This document shows, piece by piece, positions 62,801 to 64,000 of a stretch of 64,000 bases of DNA. The DNA is from Dactylosporangium siamense (GTDB taxonomy: Bacteria; Actinomycetota; Actinomycetes; Mycobacteriales; Micromonosporaceae): positions 21,222 through 85,221 of the forward strand of contig NZ_BONQ01000182.1 in NCBI RefSeq assembly GCF_016862795.1, written 5' to 3'. Both the position numbers and the translations under genes were made by a program. The stretch's first letter is position 1. Every line of letters begins with the position of its first letter. Under the pieces are notes generated by a model. The model did not search any database, had not been told where the DNA came from, and saw nothing but the letters and a program-made list of their open reading frames with translations.

Positions 62801-63625
62801 ATGAGCCTGCGCAGCCTGAGCCTCGCGATGGCATTCGTCGGTCTCGGCCTGGCGGCGTGTTCCAGTGCGTCGCCCGGTGCCGGACCGGCGTCCGTCGCGG
62901 TGCCGACCTCGGCCGGCCACGACCATCAGCACTCCGCCGGCGCACCGGCCGGGTCCGGCGCGCCGGGCGGGACGGTCGTGGTGCACGCCGCCGACGAGCT
63001 ACGGGCCACGTTGACCACACTCGTGCCGAAGTTCGAGGAGGCGTTCCCGGGTGTCCGGGTCGCGGTGGAGTACGGCCGCGGCGCCGAGCACGCCGGGCAC
63101 ATCCTCGCCGGCGCACCGGTCGACGTGTTCGTGTCCGCGGACGCGGTGGCCACCACCCAGGTCATCGGTGGACACGCCCGCGGTGCTACGGCGGTCGTCG
63201 CCCGCAACCCGATCGTCGTCGCCGTCCCGCCGAGCACCGGAATCGCCGGCGTCGCCGACCTTCCCGGCACCCGGGTGGCGTTGTGCGCCGAGACCACCCC
63301 GTGCGGCCGGATGAGCCGCGCCGCGCTCACCGCCGCCGCGGTCGACGTGCGTCCCGTCTCCGTCGAACCTGACCCGGCCAGTGCGCTGACCCGGGTCCGC
63401 GCGGGTGCCGCCGACGCCGCGCTCGTCTACCGCACCGACGTCGTCGCGTCCGGCGCCGACCTGCGCGCCCTCGACTTCGCCCAGGCCCTGCTCATGGCCG
63501 ACGAGTACACCGCCATCAAGGTCTCGACCGGCACCAACACCGTCGGCGCGGACGCGTTCGTGGCGTTCCTGGGCTCCGCCCTGGCGCGGCACGTCTTCGC
63601 CGACGCCGGCCTGTCACCCACCTGA
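62801..63625 (+). CDS. ModA-like molybdate-type ABC substrate-binding lipoprotein, orphan
   Basis: 274 residues. Signal MSLRSLSLAMAFVGLGLAAC is a lipobox (Cys 20), then a spacer with a His-rich tract, SAGHDHQHSAG. The ModA fold begins at TVVVHAADELRATLTTLVPK; GHILAGAPVDVFVSADAVAT, VALCAETTPCGRMSRAAL and ADAALVYRTDVVAS are typical of ModA/WtpA-like proteins. ATG 62801 has only a weak GTGGAG site. No modB or modC follows; the next gene starts 23 bases later and encodes a chitin-binding protein. The ligand may be molybdate, another oxyanion, or, given the His-rich tract, a metal complex. Confidence 0.8.
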   Translation: MSLRSLSLAMAFVGLGLAACSSASPGAGPASVAVPTSAGHDHQHSAGAPAGSGAPGGTVVVHAADELRATLTTLVPKFEEAFPGVRVAVEYGRGAEHAGHILAGAPVDVFVSADAVATTQVIGGHARGATAVVARNPIVVAVPPSTGIAGVADLPGTRVALCAETTPCGRMSRAALTAAAVDVRPVSVEPDPASALTRVRAGAADAALVYRTDVVASGADLRALDFAQALLMADEYTAIKVSTGTNTVGADAFVAFLGSALARHVFADAGLSPT

Positions 63626-63648
63626 GTCAATCCATCCAAAGGAGTCCA

Positions 63649-64000
63649 ATGAGAGCTCAACGTCGCAGGTTCGCACTGGCGGCGGGCGTGGTCCTGGCCA
63701 TTGCGATTGCGCTCGTGCCCACGCTGCAGGCACAGGCCGGCAGCACCGCCGCCCTGGCCGCCTGCACCGCCCCGAACTGGGCGGAAGGCAACACCTACAC
63801 GGCGGGCACCCAGGTCACGTATCAGGGCCACACCTACCGGGCCCTGCAGACGCACACCGCGTGGCCCGGGGCCGGCTGGACCCCGTCCACCACGCCGTCG
63901 CTGTGGACCGACCTCGGCACGTGCACCGGAGGCGGCGGCCCGACCACGCCCCCGCCGACGACTCCTGCCGGCACGCCGGGTGTGCCCGGCAACTTCCGGG
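63649..64000 (+). CDS. Secreted CBM5/12 protein, probably a chitinase (cut by window edge)
   Basis: 117 residues visible. The signal peptide RRFALAAGVVLAIAIALVP ends near AQAG. A CBM5/12 chitin-binding domain follows at about 39-87: CTAPNWAEGNTYTAGTQVTY, HTYRALQTHTAWPGAGWTP, SLWTDLGTC, with the aromatic binding residues in place. A Gly/Pro/Thr linker (GGGGPTTPPPTTPAGTPG) leads into VPGNFR at the edge, probably the next domain (FN3 or GH18/GH19). AAAGGAG supports ATG 63649. It is the third secreted gene in a row with the LPMO and may share its transcript. Confidence 0.82.
   Translation, partial: MRAQRRRFALAAGVVLAIAIALVPTLQAQAGSTAALAACTAPNWAEGNTYTAGTQVTYQGHTYRALQTHTAWPGAGWTPSTTPSLWTDLGTCTGGGGPTTPPPTTPAGTPGVPGNFR

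Noticed and set aside
1..64000. tRNA, rRNA, riboswitch, phage integration site or origin of replication
   Set aside because: I found no cloverleaf, rRNA-like stretch, conserved riboswitch core, integrase gene or DnaA-box cluster by eye; a covariance-model scan would be decisive.

Overview
The window looks like a chromosomal segment from a filamentous actinomycete. GC content is very high (about 70 %), starts are often GTG or TTG, and most operons use ATGA/GTGA stop-start overlaps. The gene mix (F420-type LLM oxidoreductase, LAxTG sortase substrate, AA10 lytic polysaccharide monooxygenase, CBM13/CBM32/CBM5-12 proteins, DUF4190, HisKA_3/NarL two-component pairs) fits Micromonosporaceae or a relative. 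The genus cannot be fixed from sequence alone. I saw no rRNA, tRNA, CRISPR array, phage or insertion sequence.

Region 1 (1-12106, all minus strand) is a chain of ten genes: an M19-type dipeptidase, a beta-lactamase-fold serine hydrolase, a dipeptide ABC importer (binding protein, DppB permease, a fused DppC-DppD protein, DppF ATPase), a second serine hydrolase, an M20 hydrolase, a GNAT acyltransferase and an N-succinylamino-acid racemase/OSBS-type enolase-superfamily enzyme that runs off the left edge. Racemase, GNAT and M20 together match the known succinylation-racemisation-desuccinylation route from D- to L-amino acids. I read the whole block as uptake and salvage of D-amino-acid-containing peptides.

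Region 2 (12107-26345) mixes secreted enzymes (GH28-like beta-helix protein, YVTN/sortase surface protein, M28 aminopeptidase, GH16-CBM13 glucanase) with decayed genes: pieces of PHP, possible radical-SAM, MFS, alpha/beta-hydrolase (split around an intact HAD phosphatase), cupin and MarR genes. Region 3 (26346-37772) holds two two-component systems. One is divergent from an unusual DJ-1/PfpI membrane protein and has a 21-bp repeat array at the kinase/regulator junction. The other is co-transcribed with a DrrAB-like ABC exporter. Between them lie a PNPOx-fold protein, a hemerythrin behind a SigB-like promoter, a lipoprotein, a STAS protein and a sulfotransferase.

Region 4 (37773-42000) carries a two-CBM32 beta-helix protein behind several CebR-like GAGAGCGCTC operators (also found before the GH16 gene) and a stand-alone double P-domain protein.

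Region 5 (42113-60392) is the most interesting. A FadR-type regulator, a fused indolepyruvate-ferredoxin-oxidoreductase-type enzyme and an unrecognised Cys/His protein diverge from a long operon: two enoyl-CoA hydratases, a two-subunit-type acyl-CoA dehydrogenase pair, a metal-motif-less amidohydrolase, a Gfo/Idh oxidoreductase, a cysteine-less isochorismatase-fold protein, an SDR, a nitrate/sulfonate-type ABC importer, a muconolactone-isomerase-like protein and a zinc dehydrogenase. An LLM oxidoreductase and a SnoaL-like protein follow, flanking a KstR2-like operator. It looks like an uncharacterised CoA-dependent catabolic pathway with its own importer. No acyl-CoA ligase or thiolase is present.

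Region 6 (60393-64000) has an S1-domain protein, a DUF4190 protein, a frameshifted unknown gene, a secreted LPMO, an orphan ModA-like binding protein and the start of a CBM5/12 secreted protein cut by the right edge.
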